NCBI GenBank assembly: GCA_021815005.1
Contig: JAKAHL010000115.1
Location: 1-6,621, forward strand
Direction: 5' to 3'
Length of the DNA: 6,621 bases
Source of the DNA: Chloroflexota bacterium
GTDB taxonomy: Bacteria > Chloroflexota > Limnocylindria > Limnocylindrales > CSP1-4
Below, in pieces: positions 1 to 4,935 of the stretch. The notes below the pieces were generated by a model, which saw only the letters and a list, made by a program, of their open reading frames with translations, was not told where the DNA came from and did no database searches. The position numbers were made by a program, and so were the translations under genes. The first letter of the stretch is position 1. Each line of letters begins with the position of its first letter.

Positions 1-136
1 CGGCCGTGATGCCCGAGCTGCCCTGTTCGCCGCCTAGCTCGATCTCGGCGGCGACGGCCGCGCCGACGGCCAGCACCCCGATGCCCGCGAGCACGCGACG
101 TCGGGTGAGCAGCGGGGCGGCGGGTGTGTCCGGCAT
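1..136 (-). CDS. Exported protein, N-terminal fragment with Tat-like signal (cut by window edge)
   Basis: Only the first 45 codons are inside the window; the gene continues past base 1. It starts at ATG (complement of 134-136). A GAGG sits five bases upstream, a reasonable ribosome site that supports this start. The protein begins MPDTPAAPLL, then T-R-R-R-V-L-A (residues 11-17), which resembles the twin-arginine motif. A hydrophobic Gly/Ala/Val/Leu stretch follows (about 17-30, ending VAA), then an acidic, glycine-rich segment (EIELGGEQG). This pattern indicates export, probably by Tat, or a single N-terminal membrane anchor. There is no cysteine near the end of the hydrophobic stretch, so it is not a lipoprotein. 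The mature domain lies outside the window, so its function cannot be given. It is on the same strand as the yjjG-like gene, 136 bases downstream of it, with its own possible regulatory repeats between them. Confidence 0.7.
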   Translation of the reverse strand, partial: MPDTPAAPLLTRRRVLAGIGVLAVGAAVAAEIELGGEQGSSGITA

Positions 137-163
137 GATGACCTCGTGGGCAAGAGGGCTAGG

Positions 164-187
164 CAGCGGGTCCGGCGGGCCCCGCTG
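164..187 (-). other. GC-rich hairpin in the gap between yjjG-like gene and exported-protein gene
   Basis: A 7-bp inverted repeat (CAGCGGG at 164-170, CCCGCTG at 181-187) encloses a 10-base loop. On the minus strand it lies about 86 bases past the yjjG-like stop and 28 bases before the exported-protein start. It could be a weak terminator or part of the leader of the downstream gene. No T tract follows it, and in DNA this GC-rich a chance origin is quite possible. Confidence 0.25.
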
Positions 188-203
188 AGGATGCATGGCG
201 CGT

Positions 204-221
204 CTTAGAGCGTGCTGAGAG
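204..221 (-). promoter_or_regulatory. Direct repeat CTCTCAG-N4-CTCTAAG, possible response-regulator site
   Basis: On the minus strand the sequence reads CTCTCAG (complement of 215-221), four bases, then CTCTAAG (complement of 204-210). Two 7-base half-sites differ at one position and start 11 bases apart, so they sit on nearly the same helix face. Tandem half-sites with about 11-bp period are typical of OmpR/PhoB-family response regulators. The pair is 68-85 bases upstream of the exported-protein start, a suitable activator position. Assignment to a regulator class is inference from spacing only; no regulator gene is in the window. Confidence 0.35.
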
Positions 222-272
222 CCATCGGGCCGCCGTCGCAGGGCCGGTGCGGCAGTGCGACGATCGGGCGCG

Positions 273-965
273 TCAGGCCGCGAGGATCGCCAGCAGCTCC
301 TCAAGGCGCCGGATCTCGTATGTCGGGGCGGGGCCGTCCGCGCGGGACCGGGCGCCGGGGTTGTACCAGCACGTGTCGATCCCGGCAGCCGCGCCGCCCG
401 CGATGTCGGAGCTAAGGCTATCCCCGATGACCAGCACCTCGCTGGGCGCGGGACGGCCCATCCGCTCGATGGCGATCCTGAAGATGGCCGGGTCGGGCTT
501 GGCCACGCCCACCTCGTCGGAGATCACGACGGGCCCGACCTTCCCGGCCAGGGCCGACGCGGCCAGCCTGGGGCGCTGCACGTCGGGGAGGCCGTTGGTG
601 ATGATCGCGATCCGGTGATTGGCCCGGAGCTCCTCGACCACCTCGAGCGCGCCGTCCACGAGATGGGCCTGGCGCGCGAGCTGGCGCAGGTAGGTCGAGC
701 TGAAGGCCGTCGGGTCCAGGGCCAGGCCCAGCTCGGCAGCGAGGTCCGCGAACCGGCGGACGCGGAGCTGCTCCGAGCTCAGGTTGCCGGCCTCGAGCTC
801 GCGCCAGGCCGCGGCGTTCAGGCGCTGGTAGACCGGGAGCCACGCGGCCTGGAACGCGTGCCCCTCGGCCTCGAACGCCTCGCGGAGCGCCAGCGTCTCG
901 GCGCGCCGGTAGTCGAATAGGGTGTCGTCGGCGTCGAACAGGAGCCAGGGGTAGCGGGTCGTCAC
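273..965 (-). CDS. yjjG: YjjG/YfnB-type HAD phosphatase (noncanonical pyrimidine nucleotidase)
   Basis: A complete 230-residue protein, close to the usual YjjG length of about 225-235. All four HAD motifs are present: motif I FDADDTLFD (nucleophile D11, acid/base D13), motif II ITNG (T123), motif III Lys in GVAKPDP (K156), and motif IV GDSLSSD (D182, D187). The sequence follows E. coli YjjG closely in three places: the start, the stretch VVISDEVGVAKPDPAIF, and the motif IV region through the D-T-C-W sequence. E. coli YjjG is a cytoplasmic 5'-nucleotidase that clears dUMP, dTMP and damaged pyrimidine nucleotides; that role is inferred here from family. GTG at 965 was chosen because it lies 10 codons before the catalytic Asp, as in the family. 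The open frame extends far upstream through the exporter gene but that part is a shadow. It lies 23 bases downstream of the exporter stop and is probably co-transcribed with it. Confidence 0.9.
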   Translation of the reverse strand: MTTRYPWLLFDADDTLFDYRRAETLALREAFEAEGHAFQAAWLPVYQRLNAAAWRELEAGNLSSEQLRVRRFADLAAELGLALDPTAFSSTYLRQLARQAHLVDGALEVVEELRANHRIAIITNGLPDVQRPRLAASALAGKVGPVVISDEVGVAKPDPAIFRIAIERMGRPAPSEVLVIGDSLSSDIAGGAAAGIDTCWYNPGARSRADGPAPTYEIRRLEELLAILAA

Positions 966-988
966 GGGCGGAGTATCGGCCCTGTCGC

Positions 989-1900
989 CTAGTCCGGCAG
1001 CGGGAGGAGCGGCTCGGGGGACGCGGCCACCCGACCGCCCCCGCGCGTCGCGCCCATGCCCGCCGCGACGACCAGGGCCACGCCCACCGCCTCGAGCGGC
1101 GTCGGCACCTGGGCGAGGAGGAGCGCGCCCATCGCCATCGCGATCGCGGGCTCGAGCGCCATGAGGGTCCCGAAGGCGGAGGTCGTCAGCCGGCGCAGGG
1201 CCAGCAGCTCGAGCGAGTACGGCACCACCGGCATCAGCAGCGCCAGCCCGAACGCCGCGAGCACCACCAGGGGCGTCACGCTCGCGGCCGCGCCGGGGCC
1301 CGCGACGACCGAGGCGACGACGGCCGCGACCGGGATCGTGACCGACAGCCCCTCCAGCCCCTCGAAGCGGTCGCCCACCCGCGCGGTCAGCAGGATGTAG
1401 GCGCCCCACCCCACCGCGGAACCCGCCGCGAACAGGATCCCCAGCGGGTCCACGGTCCCGGTCCACGGCTGGGTGAGCGCCAGCACCCCGGCCAGCGCGA
1501 GCACGGGCCACGCCAGCTGGCGCAGTCCGCGCGTCCCGACGACCGCCACGGCCAGGGGCCCCAGGAACTCGATGGCGACGGTGGTTCCGAGCGGGATGCG
1601 CGACACCGCCACCAGGAACGCCATCGTCATGAGCCCCGACACGACGCCGAGGCCGAGGGCGCCCGCGAGCTCCCGCCTCGTGCGACCCCGGAGGCGCGGA
1701 CGGCGCAGCGCCAGGAAGACGACCGCCCCGGCGCACAGGCGCAGCCAGGCGGTGCCGGCCGGGCCGACGACGGGGAACAGGCGCGTGGACAGCGACGCGC
1801 CGATCTGGATCAGGGTCATCGACAGCAGCGCCAGCGACCACGCGGGCGCGCGATCGGCGACGCCTGCAGCGCGGGCGGAGGCGGCGGACACGGCGCTCAT
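989..1900 (-). CDS. rhtA: RhtA-like threonine/homoserine exporter, DMT (EamA) superfamily
   Basis: A 303-residue inner-membrane protein with about ten hydrophobic segments arranged as two EamA halves. The sequence tracks E. coli RhtA (295 aa) at several conserved places. These are IQIGASLSTRLFPVVG (about 31-46), PLGTTVAIEFLGPLAVA (103-119), GWGAYIL (164-170), PYSLELLALRRL (227-238) and FGTLMALEPAIA (243-254). RhtA exports threonine, homoserine and some amino acid analogues by proton antiport. The family match is strong, but the substrate here is inferred. The start at ATG 1900 places the first membrane segment near residue 21, as expected. No good Shine-Dalgarno is visible; an AGGGTA (complement TACCCT) nine bases upstream could be a -10 of a nearly leaderless transcript. 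The short polar C-terminal tail ends in a Pro/Leu repeat. It is the first gene of a probable two-gene unit with the yjjG-like gene. Confidence 0.88.
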   Translation of the reverse strand: MSAVSAASARAAGVADRAPAWSLALLSMTLIQIGASLSTRLFPVVGPAGTAWLRLCAGAVVFLALRRPRLRGRTRRELAGALGLGVVSGLMTMAFLVAVSRIPLGTTVAIEFLGPLAVAVVGTRGLRQLAWPVLALAGVLALTQPWTGTVDPLGILFAAGSAVGWGAYILLTARVGDRFEGLEGLSVTIPVAAVVASVVAGPGAAASVTPLVVLAAFGLALLMPVVPYSLELLALRRLTTSAFGTLMALEPAIAMAMGALLLAQVPTPLEAVGVALVVAAGMGATRGGGRVAASPEPLLPLPD

Positions 1901-1966
1901 GGATTCGGGAGGGTACAGGGACCCAGTCCCGCGCCGGGAATCCAATCTCGCGCTACGGTAAGCGGT
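1901..1966. promoter_or_regulatory. Divergent promoter region between exporter and zinc-finger gene, with GGGAC-N3-GTCCC dyad
   Basis: This 66-base gap must hold promoters for both flanking genes. On the plus strand TACGGT (1954-1959) fits a TAnnnT -10 element ending seven bases before the ATG at 1967, the spacing expected for a leaderless mRNA. On the minus strand TACCCT (complement of 1910-1915) ends nine bases before the exporter ATG. No clear -35 boxes are seen. A 13-base dyad, GGGAC-CCA-GTCCC, lies at 1918-1930, where a bound protein would block the exporter promoter. The same arms recur at 3084-3096. Promoter calls are inference from spacing. Confidence 0.4.
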
Positions 1967-2353
1967 ATGGACGACGACACTGCCCGCGGCCGCCCCGCCC
2001 TGCGGGTCGTCGGCGGGTTCGAGGCCCGCGCCGAGCGCGCGCGGCGCGGCAGCACGTACGTCTGCACCTGGTGCGCCAGTCGGTTCGCCTCCCGCGCGGA
2101 GCTCGACGCGCACCACATGACGTCGGTCGAGTGCCGGGCGAACCAGAAGGTGTCGAGCCCGCTCCAGACGCGCTACGGGGACGCCGACATGGTCTGGACG
2201 CAGCCGGGCGAGGCGACGCTGCACCGCGTCCGCGCCGCCAGCTGCCCGCACACGCACCCCCGCGCGCGCCTGGTGGACGCGGCCGGCGCCACGATCGGCT
2301 ACCAGTGCGGCTGGTGCTACGGCGTCCTGCCCGAGGACCTGCCGGAGGGCTGA
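1967..2353 (+). CDS. Small protein with C2H2/C2HC-type zinc finger and second Cys/His cluster
   Basis: A 128-residue soluble protein with no signal peptide or membrane segment. Residues 31-56 match the classical finger pattern: C33-x2-C36-x3-F40-x5-L46-x2-H49, followed by C56 six residues later (H50 is an alternative ligand). The core Phe and Leu are in the right places. A second possible metal site is C93-x-H95-x-H97 followed by C114-x2-C117 near the C terminus, which looks like a zinc-ribbon knuckle (CGWC). The N terminus is acidic and then Arg-rich (about 7-27). The fingers suggest nucleic-acid or protein binding, but no specific function can be named. ATG 1967 is preceded by a possible -10 rather than a Shine-Dalgarno, so translation may be leaderless. 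mobB follows 41 bases downstream on the same strand, so the two may share a transcript. Coding is supported by the strongly ordered motifs and by the divergent layout. Confidence 0.78.
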   Translation: MDDDTARGRPALRVVGGFEARAERARRGSTYVCTWCASRFASRAELDAHHMTSVECRANQKVSSPLQTRYGDADMVWTQPGEATLHRVRAASCPHTHPRARLVDAAGATIGYQCGWCYGVLPEDLPEG

Positions 2354-2394
2354 CGGCGACGGCCCAGCCGATCGCCTGCCCCGGGACCGCCGCG

Positions 2395-2964
2395 ATGCAC
2401 GACGACGCCGACGCACCCGAGCTCGAGGCCGGCAAGCCCGGCCGGTCCCGCGGCGCGTCCCCGCCCCCCGCGCTGGTGGCGGTCGTCGGCCGCACGAACT
2501 CCGGCAAGACCACGTTCATCGAGAAGCTGCTGCCAGAGCTGCTGGCCCTGGGCCTGCGCGTGGGCGCCGTCAAGCACGACGCGCACCGCTTCGAGATCGA
2601 CCACGAGGGCAAGGACTCGTGGCGCCTCGGACGGGCGGGCGCGCTCGCGTACGCGATCTCGTCGGCCGACAAGCTCGCCTACGTGGCCCGCCTGGACCGC
2701 GAGCTCACGCTGCCCGAGATCGTCGAGCGGTTCTTCGACGGCTTCGACCTCGTGGTGGCCGAGGGCTACAAGCGGTCGGCCCCCAACGTGATCGAGGTGT
2801 TCCGGGTCGCCGCTGGCTACGAGGCGCCGGTGCTCGCGCCGGGCGACTGCTTCGCGCTCGTGACGGACGCGTCGATCGAGCACCCCCGGCGGTTCGGGCT
2901 CGGGGACGCGCGAGGGGTGGCCGCGCTGATCGCGGCGAACCTGGAGGCGCTGCGCCGCTACTGA
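2395..2964 (+). CDS. mobB: MobB-like GTP-binding protein of molybdopterin-guanine dinucleotide synthesis
   Basis: A 189-residue P-loop protein. After a variable Pro/Arg/Gly-rich leader (about 1-25), the MobB domain begins VAVVGRTNSGKTTF with the Walker A motif GRTNSGKT at 32-39. The MobB signature KHDAHRFEIDHEGKDSWR with the following AGA comes next. Further on is the EGYK segment leading into N-V-I-E-V-F-R. MobB binds GTP and assists MobA in attaching GMP to molybdopterin, giving the guanine dinucleotide cofactor of many molybdoenzymes; it acts in the cytoplasm. ATG 2395 is the only usual start codon between the preceding gene and the P-loop; the frame stays open upstream only as a shadow of the zinc-finger gene. 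Ribosome-site signal is weak (GGGA about 8 bases upstream). No mobA, moeA or molybdoenzyme gene is in the window, so this copy is isolated from its pathway partners here. Confidence 0.9.
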   Translation: MHDDADAPELEAGKPGRSRGASPPPALVAVVGRTNSGKTTFIEKLLPELLALGLRVGAVKHDAHRFEIDHEGKDSWRLGRAGALAYAISSADKLAYVARLDRELTLPEIVERFFDGFDLVVAEGYKRSAPNVIEVFRVAAGYEAPVLAPGDCFALVTDASIEHPRRFGLGDARGVAALIAANLEALRRY

Positions 2965-2969
2965 CCGTA

Positions 2970-2988
2970 CCGCGTGGCGTCCACGCGG
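2970..2988 (+). terminator. Perfect 8-bp hairpin just after mobB
   Basis: CCGCGTGG (2970-2977), loop CGT, and CCACGCGG (2981-2988) form a perfect stem five bases after the mobB stop. The position and stability fit an intrinsic-type terminator, although no T tract follows. High-GC bacteria often use such hairpins without a T tract. A second dyad lies just downstream at 2997-3023. Confidence 0.5.
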
Positions 2989-2996
2989 CCGGGCGG

Positions 2997-3023
2997 GGTG
3001 CGCCTCGGCGCCGAGACTGCACC
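2997..3023. promoter_or_regulatory. Extended dyad GGTGC..CTCGGC|GCCGAG..GCACC
   Basis: A perfect 12-base palindrome (CTCGGCGCCGAG, 3004-3015) is flanked by a second pair of arms, GGTGC at 2997-3001 and GCACC at 3019-3023. The symmetric double-stranded form could be a dimeric regulator's operator. The RNA form could be a second hairpin backing up the mobB terminator. It lies 128 bases or more upstream of the secreted-protein start. Which role applies cannot be told from the sequence. Confidence 0.3.
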
Positions 3024-3083
3024 GATCACCCCCCAGAATCACCCGTTCCGGTGACGACGGGCCGCCCCGCCGCTCCCATCCTT

Positions 3084-3096
3084 GGGACGCCGTCCC
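3084..3096. promoter_or_regulatory. Dyad GGGAC-GCC-GTCCC upstream of secreted-protein gene
   Basis: A 13-base inverted repeat with five-base arms and a three-base spacer, 54 bases before the start at 3151. The same arms and spacer length occur at 1918-1930 in the divergent promoter region. It sits where a promoter or leader for the secreted-protein gene is expected. An outer pair of arms (GGCCGCCC at 3060-3067, GGGCGGCC at 3102-3109) encloses it, so it could instead be the tip of a folded mRNA leader. The operator reading is inference. Confidence 0.35.
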
Positions 3097-3140
3097 GGGC
3101 AGGGCGGCCGGCGGCGACGTCGATCGGCAACGGGAGATGG

Positions 3141-3144
3141 GGAG
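3141..3144 (+). promoter_or_regulatory. Ribosome binding site that fixes the start at 3151
   Basis: GGAG lies six bases before the ATG at 3151, the clearest such site on the plus strand here. It decides against an upstream in-frame ATG at 3082, which would add an Arg-rich 23-residue extension ahead of a typical signal peptide. Confidence 0.7.
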
Positions 3145-3150
3145 CGAGAG

Positions 3151-4005
3151 ATGACTCGACGAACGGCGTTCACGGTCATCGTGGGCGCCATGCTCTGCGC
3201 CGCGCTGGTCACCTCGAGCGTTCTCGCCAAGGGGCCGGGCGGGAAGCCCGGCGGCGAGACGCTCTCGAACAACCTGTCCGTGCCGACGATCATGATCCGC
3301 GGCGGGTTCACGGGCGTCACGTGCGGCTTGAGCCTCGTCGCGCCGACGGGCACGCCCCTCAGCGGCTATGAGCTGGCCGGCTCCTACTACGTCCAGGGCG
3401 TGCACAAGTGGCAGGCGCCGTGCGTCACCGCCACGTCGGCCATGGCGAGGGCCGAGTGGGGCGACAATCTCTCGGGCGACGCCAAGCTGTCGGTGGGCAG
3501 CCCGATCCGCGTCGAGCTCGGCCTGATCAACCAGGTGGCGGGCGACGACCCGACCCAATGGCTTGACGACACCTCGATGCAGGGCTACACGGTCCTGAAG
3601 CTCGAGCCGTCGAAGCTCGACCGCGAGTCCGCGTACGGGACCCTCGCGACGCCCGTGTACAACGAACTGGGCGAGCAGACCGGGTGGACGGCCACGGCGG
3701 AGAACCTGGCGGCCCGCGTGTTCGATGCGGAGGTCACGTTCAGCGTTAGGAACCTCGCCACCGGCACGTACGTTGTCCCGCTGGGCAGCAACCCGACGGC
3801 CGAGATCAACGCCACCGGCAAGGTCGTGTACGGCTACAACCTGCGCGTGACGCAGGCGGGCCAGTACGAGATCACGTTCGTCCTGCCGTCCGTGGACATC
3901 ACGGGCGTGGACGTGGGCACCTACGTCCAGGATCCGGCCGGACCGGACACGGTCACCCTGGTGATCACCGTGGCCGGTGGCGGTGGCGGCAAGGGCGGCA
4001 AGTAG
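3151..4005 (+). CDS. Secreted protein of unknown function with Gly/Lys-rich ends
   Basis: A 284-residue protein with a classical Sec signal peptide. It has basic TRR at 2-4, a hydrophobic core at about 6-20, and probable cleavage after V-L-A (residue 26). C16 is preceded by M-L, which is not a lipobox, so a lipoprotein is unlikely. The mature chain opens with KGPGGKPGGE and closes with a Gly-rich tail ending GGKGGK. Between them are alternating short hydrophobic strands, suggesting a beta-rich extracellular domain, and two cysteines (C58, C91) that could form a disulfide. Segments such as GDAKLSVGSPIRVELGL and NATGKVVYGYNLRV look like beta-sandwich strands. There is no catalytic motif, LPxTG anchor or transmembrane segment after the signal. 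I do not recognise the family. It stands alone between a dyad-rich gap upstream and a strong hairpin downstream, so it is probably monocistronic. Confidence 0.85.
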   Translation: MTRRTAFTVIVGAMLCAALVTSSVLAKGPGGKPGGETLSNNLSVPTIMIRGGFTGVTCGLSLVAPTGTPLSGYELAGSYYVQGVHKWQAPCVTATSAMARAEWGDNLSGDAKLSVGSPIRVELGLINQVAGDDPTQWLDDTSMQGYTVLKLEPSKLDRESAYGTLATPVYNELGEQTGWTATAENLAARVFDAEVTFSVRNLATGTYVVPLGSNPTAEINATGKVVYGYNLRVTQAGQYEITFVLPSVDITGVDVGTYVQDPAGPDTVTLVITVAGGGGGKGGK

Positions 4006-4051
4006 CCTCACCAGCCGAGCGCGGCCGCAACCGGCACGCCTCGGCTCCGCC

Positions 4052-4084
4052 AGCGGGGGCGGTGTCCCTGGCACCGCCCCCGCT
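4052..4084. terminator. Strong 13-bp hairpin between convergent genes, likely bidirectional terminator
   Basis: A perfect 13-bp stem (4052-4064 pairs with 4072-4084; arm AGCGGGGGCGGTG) encloses a seven-base loop. It lies 46 bases after the secreted-protein stop and 30 bases after the end of the convergent HAD gene. Symmetry and position fit termination from both directions. There is no T tract on either side, as is common in high-GC genomes. Confidence 0.75.
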
Positions 4085-4114
4085 CGGCATGTCCGGCCGC
4101 GAGCGGCGGCGAGG

Positions 4115-4834
4115 TCAGTCTCGCTCGGCGTCCACCGCGTCCGCGAAGGCGGCCATCGAGGTGAACGTCCAGTCGGGGGTCACCGGGGCGGGCGGCTCGG
4201 GTGTGGCCCCCCAGCCCGGGTTCGCGTGGCGGCGGTTGATCCACACGGTGGGCAGGCCCGCGGCCTTGGCTGGGACGTGGTCGTGGAACAGGCTCTGGGC
4301 CACGTGGAGCAGCCGGCCCTCGGCGATGCCCAGGCGCTCGCACTCGGCGGCCAGCGCCTCGAAATTGCGGGGCGAGGGCTTGTAGGAGCCGACGTCCTGG
4401 GCAGTCAGGATGCTCGTGAATGTGACGCCCAGGCGCAGGTTGGAGCCGGCGAACGACGCCCGATCCACGTTGGACAGGATGATCAGCTTGTGGCGCCTCG
4501 CCAGGCGGGCGAGCGCATCGTGCGAGTCGGGGAAGGCGGGCCAGGCGGGCACCGACCCGCCGAAGGCCGCCGCCTCCTGGTCGCCGACAGGGATGCCCAG
4601 CTGGGCGCCGAGGGCGCGCATGGCCCCGGCCAGGATCTCCGGGTACAGCGCGGTCGGGTGCGCCGCCTCCTCGGCGGCCTCGTGGGCGGAGTACGCGAGC
4701 AGGAGCCCCTCGTCGCTCAGCGCGAGGCCGTGCGCGGCTGCCCAGGGCCGGAGTGCGGCCGCGATGCCGGCCTCCCAGTCGATGAGCGTGCCGTAGCAGT
4801 CGAAGGACAGGGCGTCGAAGTCGGCGAGGGTCAC
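4115..4834 (-). CDS. HAD hydrolase of the haloacid dehalogenase type II family
   Basis: A 239-residue cytoplasmic protein, near the family norm of about 220-240. Motif I is FDCYGTLID with nucleophile D12 and T16. Position +2 is Tyr rather than Asp, as in L-2-haloacid dehalogenases and unlike phosphatases. Motif II is LSNVD (S121, N122), motif III SYKPSPRNF (K152), and motif IV HVAQSLFHDH (D185), followed by PAKAAGLPTVWINRR. Compared with characterised L-2-haloacid dehalogenases, several residues differ. The tyrosine six residues after the motif III Lys is F158, the Ser and Asn before the motif IV Asp are not kept, and no halide-binding Arg is evident near residue 43. Dehalogenation is therefore doubtful, and the substrate is unknown. 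GTG 4834 is supported by AAGGAG eight bases upstream. It follows the dehydrogenase gene by 101 bases on the same strand, with a hairpin between. Confidence 0.85.
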   Translation of the reverse strand: MTLADFDALSFDCYGTLIDWEAGIAAALRPWAAAHGLALSDEGLLLAYSAHEAAEEAAHPTALYPEILAGAMRALGAQLGIPVGDQEAAAFGGSVPAWPAFPDSHDALARLARRHKLIILSNVDRASFAGSNLRLGVTFTSILTAQDVGSYKPSPRNFEALAAECERLGIAEGRLLHVAQSLFHDHVPAKAAGLPTVWINRRHANPGWGATPEPPAPVTPDWTFTSMAAFADAVDAERD

Positions 4835-4842
4835 GTGGCGCG

Positions 4843-4848
4843 CTCCTT
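4843..4848 (-). promoter_or_regulatory. Ribosome binding site AAGGAG fixing the GTG start at 4834
   Basis: AAGGAG (complement of 4843-4848) lies eight bases before GTG 4834. It is the best ribosome site in the window and decides the start of the type-II HAD gene within a much longer open frame. Confidence 0.75.
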
Positions 4849-4889
4849 GCTGCGTGGAAGAGGCAATGCTCCGAGGTGTCGAAGCGAGT

Positions 4890-4912
4890 CGGCCGGCAGT
4901 CCCGCCCGGCCG
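4890..4912 (-). terminator. Hairpin between dehydrogenase and HAD genes
   Basis: A 7-bp GC stem (4890-4896 pairs with 4906-4912) with a nine-base loop begins 23 bases after the dehydrogenase stop on the minus strand. It could terminate or attenuate transcription before the HAD gene. No T tract follows, and the arms are built from repeated GGCC/CCGG, so chance is possible. Confidence 0.35.
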
Positions 4913-4935
4913 GCGCCAGGGCGGCGCCGTCAGCG

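Noticed and set aside
966..1841. Upstream extension of the yjjG-like frame to 522 residues
   Set aside because: The first 292 residues are Arg/Ala/Pro-rich shadow of the exporter gene; the HAD domain starts right after GTG 965.
2071..2394. Upstream extension of the mobB frame
   Set aside because: It overlaps the zinc-finger gene in another frame and adds an Arg-rich sequence not found in MobB proteins.
3196..3198. Cysteine 16 of the secreted protein as a lipoprotein anchor
   Set aside because: The preceding residues A-M-L do not fit the lipobox, and a better cleavage site (V-L-A before K27) lies downstream.
2317..4074. 585-codon open frame on the minus strand across mobB and the secreted-protein gene
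   Set aside because: Its translation is Arg/Gly/His-rich low-complexity with no domain, and it lies opposite two genes with clear motifs. Long antisense frames are expected at this GC content.
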